Positions 4,618-5,696 of a stretch of 5,696 nt of DNA are shown here, one piece after another (positions within the stretch are counted from its first letter, which is position 1; each line of letters begins with the position of its first letter). The translations under genes were made by a program, and so were the position numbers. This DNA comes from DASPKS01 sp035628035 (GTDB lineage Bacteria > Bacteroidota > Rhodothermia > Rhodothermales > Rubricoccaceae): contig DASPKS010000035.1 of NCBI GenBank assembly GCA_035628035.1, positions 1 to 5,696 of the forward strand. The letters are read 5' to 3'. The notes beneath the pieces are model-generated. The model made no database searches and had not been told where the DNA came from. It worked only from the letters and a program-made list of their open reading frames with translations.

Positions 4618-5696
4618 ATGCCCGACCAGAACGACCTCTTCCTCGACGAGCAGGAGCGGAAGCGCCAGCGCGAGACGCCGCTCATGCGGCAGTACTGGAA
4701 GATCAAGGAGCGCCACCCCGGCGCGCTCCTCCTCTTCCGCATGGGCGACTTCTACGAGACGTTCGACGAGGACGCCCGCATCGTCGCCGACGTGCTCGGC
4801 ATCGTGCTCACCAAGCGCGGCAACGGCGCGGCCGAGGAGGTCCCCCTCGCGGGCTTCCCCCACCACGCGCTCGACCAGCACCTCCCGCGCCTCGTGCAGG
4901 CGGGCTACCGCGTGGCCGTGTGCGAGCAGCTCGAAGACCCCAAGTTCGCCCGGCAGGTCGTCAAGCGCGGCGTCGTCGAGGTCGTCACGCCGGGCGTGGC
5001 CTTCCGCGACGTGCTCCTCGCGCCGAAGCACGCGCACTACCTCGCCGCCATCGCGTGGGGCACCGAGCGCGGGCAGCAGGGCGTGGTCGGCTTCGCCTTC
5101 GTGGACGCGACGACGGGCGAGTTCTACGTGACGGAGGTGCCGGAGGCGCGCTTCCCGCACCTGCTCCAGACCGTCGCCCCCGCCGAGGTGCTCATCGACA
5201 AGCGGCTCAAGGGGAAGCTCGAAGCCCTCCGCACGCGCGAGTGGGCCGTCACGCCGCAGGAGGACTGGGTCTTTTCCTACGACTTCGCCTACGAGACCCT
5301 CCTCCGGCATTTCCAGACGCACTCGCTCAAGGGGTTCGGCGTGGAGGGGATGCCGGTGGGGCTGACGGCCGCTGGCGCGGCGCTCTATTACCTCGGCGAG
5401 ACGCAGAAGGGGCGCGTCCCGCACGTCCGCCGCCTCCAGCGCTACCAGGCCGAGGACTACATCGCGCTCGACCCCGAGACGAAGCGGAACCTGGAGCTGA
5501 CGGCCACGCTCCAGGAAGGCCGCCGCGACGGTTCGCTCATCGGCATCCTCGACCAGACGCTCACTCCGATGGGCGGACGGCTCCTCCGGAGCTGGCTCGT
5601 CCGCCCGCTGCGGGACGTCGGAAAAATCCAGCAGCGCCTCGACGCCGTCGAGGCGTTCGTGTGGAGCGCGCGGCTAAGAAAAAACGTCCGCGACGA
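4618..5696 (+). CDS. mutS: DNA mismatch repair protein MutS, N-terminal part (C-terminus outside window)
   Basis: The first 359 codons of MutS, which binds mismatches and small loops and starts repair with MutL. The mismatch-recognition domain (about 20-135) contains LLLFRMGDFYETF with the mismatch-reading F45-Y46-E47 motif, then LGIVLTKRGNG, PLAGFPHHALD and CEQLEDPK. The connector domain (about 140-265) follows TPGVAFRD. The core/lever domain begins near 275 with IALDPETKRNLEL at 282-294, and TPMGGRLLRSWLVRPL at 316-331 is the strongly conserved segment. The ATPase with its Walker motifs lies past the right edge, so intactness cannot be judged. The Phe-Tyr-Glu motif and overall similarity favour MutS1 over MutS2. 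It starts 2 bp after the lipoprotein stop with no Shine-Dalgarno sequence, consistent with coupling. At the edge, codons CTA AGA AAA AAC (353-356) include a six-A run that stands out in this GC-rich gene. Confidence 0.96.
   Translation, partial: MPDQNDLFLDEQERKRQRETPLMRQYWKIKERHPGALLLFRMGDFYETFDEDARIVADVLGIVLTKRGNGAAEEVPLAGFPHHALDQHLPRLVQAGYRVAVCEQLEDPKFARQVVKRGVVEVVTPGVAFRDVLLAPKHAHYLAAIAWGTERGQQGVVGFAFVDATTGEFYVTEVPEARFPHLLQTVAPAEVLIDKRLKGKLEALRTREWAVTPQEDWVFSYDFAYETLLRHFQTHSLKGFGVEGMPVGLTAAGAALYYLGETQKGRVPHVRRLQRYQAEDYIALDPETKRNLELTATLQEGRRDGSLIGILDQTLTPMGGRLLRSWLVRPLRDVGKIQQRLDAVEAFVWSARLRKNVRD

Noticed and set aside
4612..5424. Minus-strand open frame (270 codons) opposite mutS
   Set aside because: Its Leu/Glu/Arg/His-rich product has no domain, and the opposite strand is unmistakably MutS.
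1..5696. Defence system, CRISPR array, insertion sequence, tRNA or rRNA
   Set aside because: No spaced direct repeats, transposase motifs, terminal inverted repeats or RNA-gene features were seen; all substantial space is taken by ordinary genes.

Overview
The window is very GC-rich (about two thirds or more G+C by eye) and reads as a chromosomal stretch from a Bacteroidota-related bacterium, most likely in the Rhodothermota/Rhodothermales group (Salinibacter, Rubricoccus or Rubrivirga-like). Three observations support this. The MutS N-terminus has the Bacteroidota-style sequence around LFRMGDFYETF and LTKRGNGAA. No start codon is preceded by a convincing Shine-Dalgarno sequence. The left-hand gene is a large secreted protein with choice-of-anchor D and FG-GAP/VCBS repeats, an architecture common in that group. 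The exact taxon is inference.

Layout: positions 1-1863 (minus strand) hold the N-terminal 621 residues of a big exported protein: signal peptide, beta-propeller-like region, two ASH/choice-of-anchor D Ig-like domains, then FG-GAP/VCBS calcium-loop repeats that run off the left edge. A 147-bp divergent intergenic region (1864-2010) carries a good promoter for that gene. On the plus strand follow a seven-helix Bax inhibitor-1/YccA-family membrane protein (2011-2748), a perfect-palindrome terminator, a MmcQ/YjbR-family protein (2812-3171), a lipoprotein Cu/Zn superoxide dismutase (3254-3919), a second strong terminator, an unrecognised lipoprotein (3986-4615), and the first 359 codons of mutS (4618 to the right edge).

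How they fit together: the plus-strand genes are mostly stress or housekeeping functions (membrane/calcium homeostasis, extracytoplasmic superoxide removal, mismatch repair), but two intrinsic terminators divide them into separate units. Only the unknown lipoprotein and mutS look co-transcribed, with a 2-bp gap. I see no mobile element, CRISPR array, RNA gene or new multi-gene system. The most interesting points are the lipoprotein tightly coupled to mutS, terminators placed only 6 bp before two start codons (which also correct two start calls), and the domain architecture of the left-hand secreted protein.
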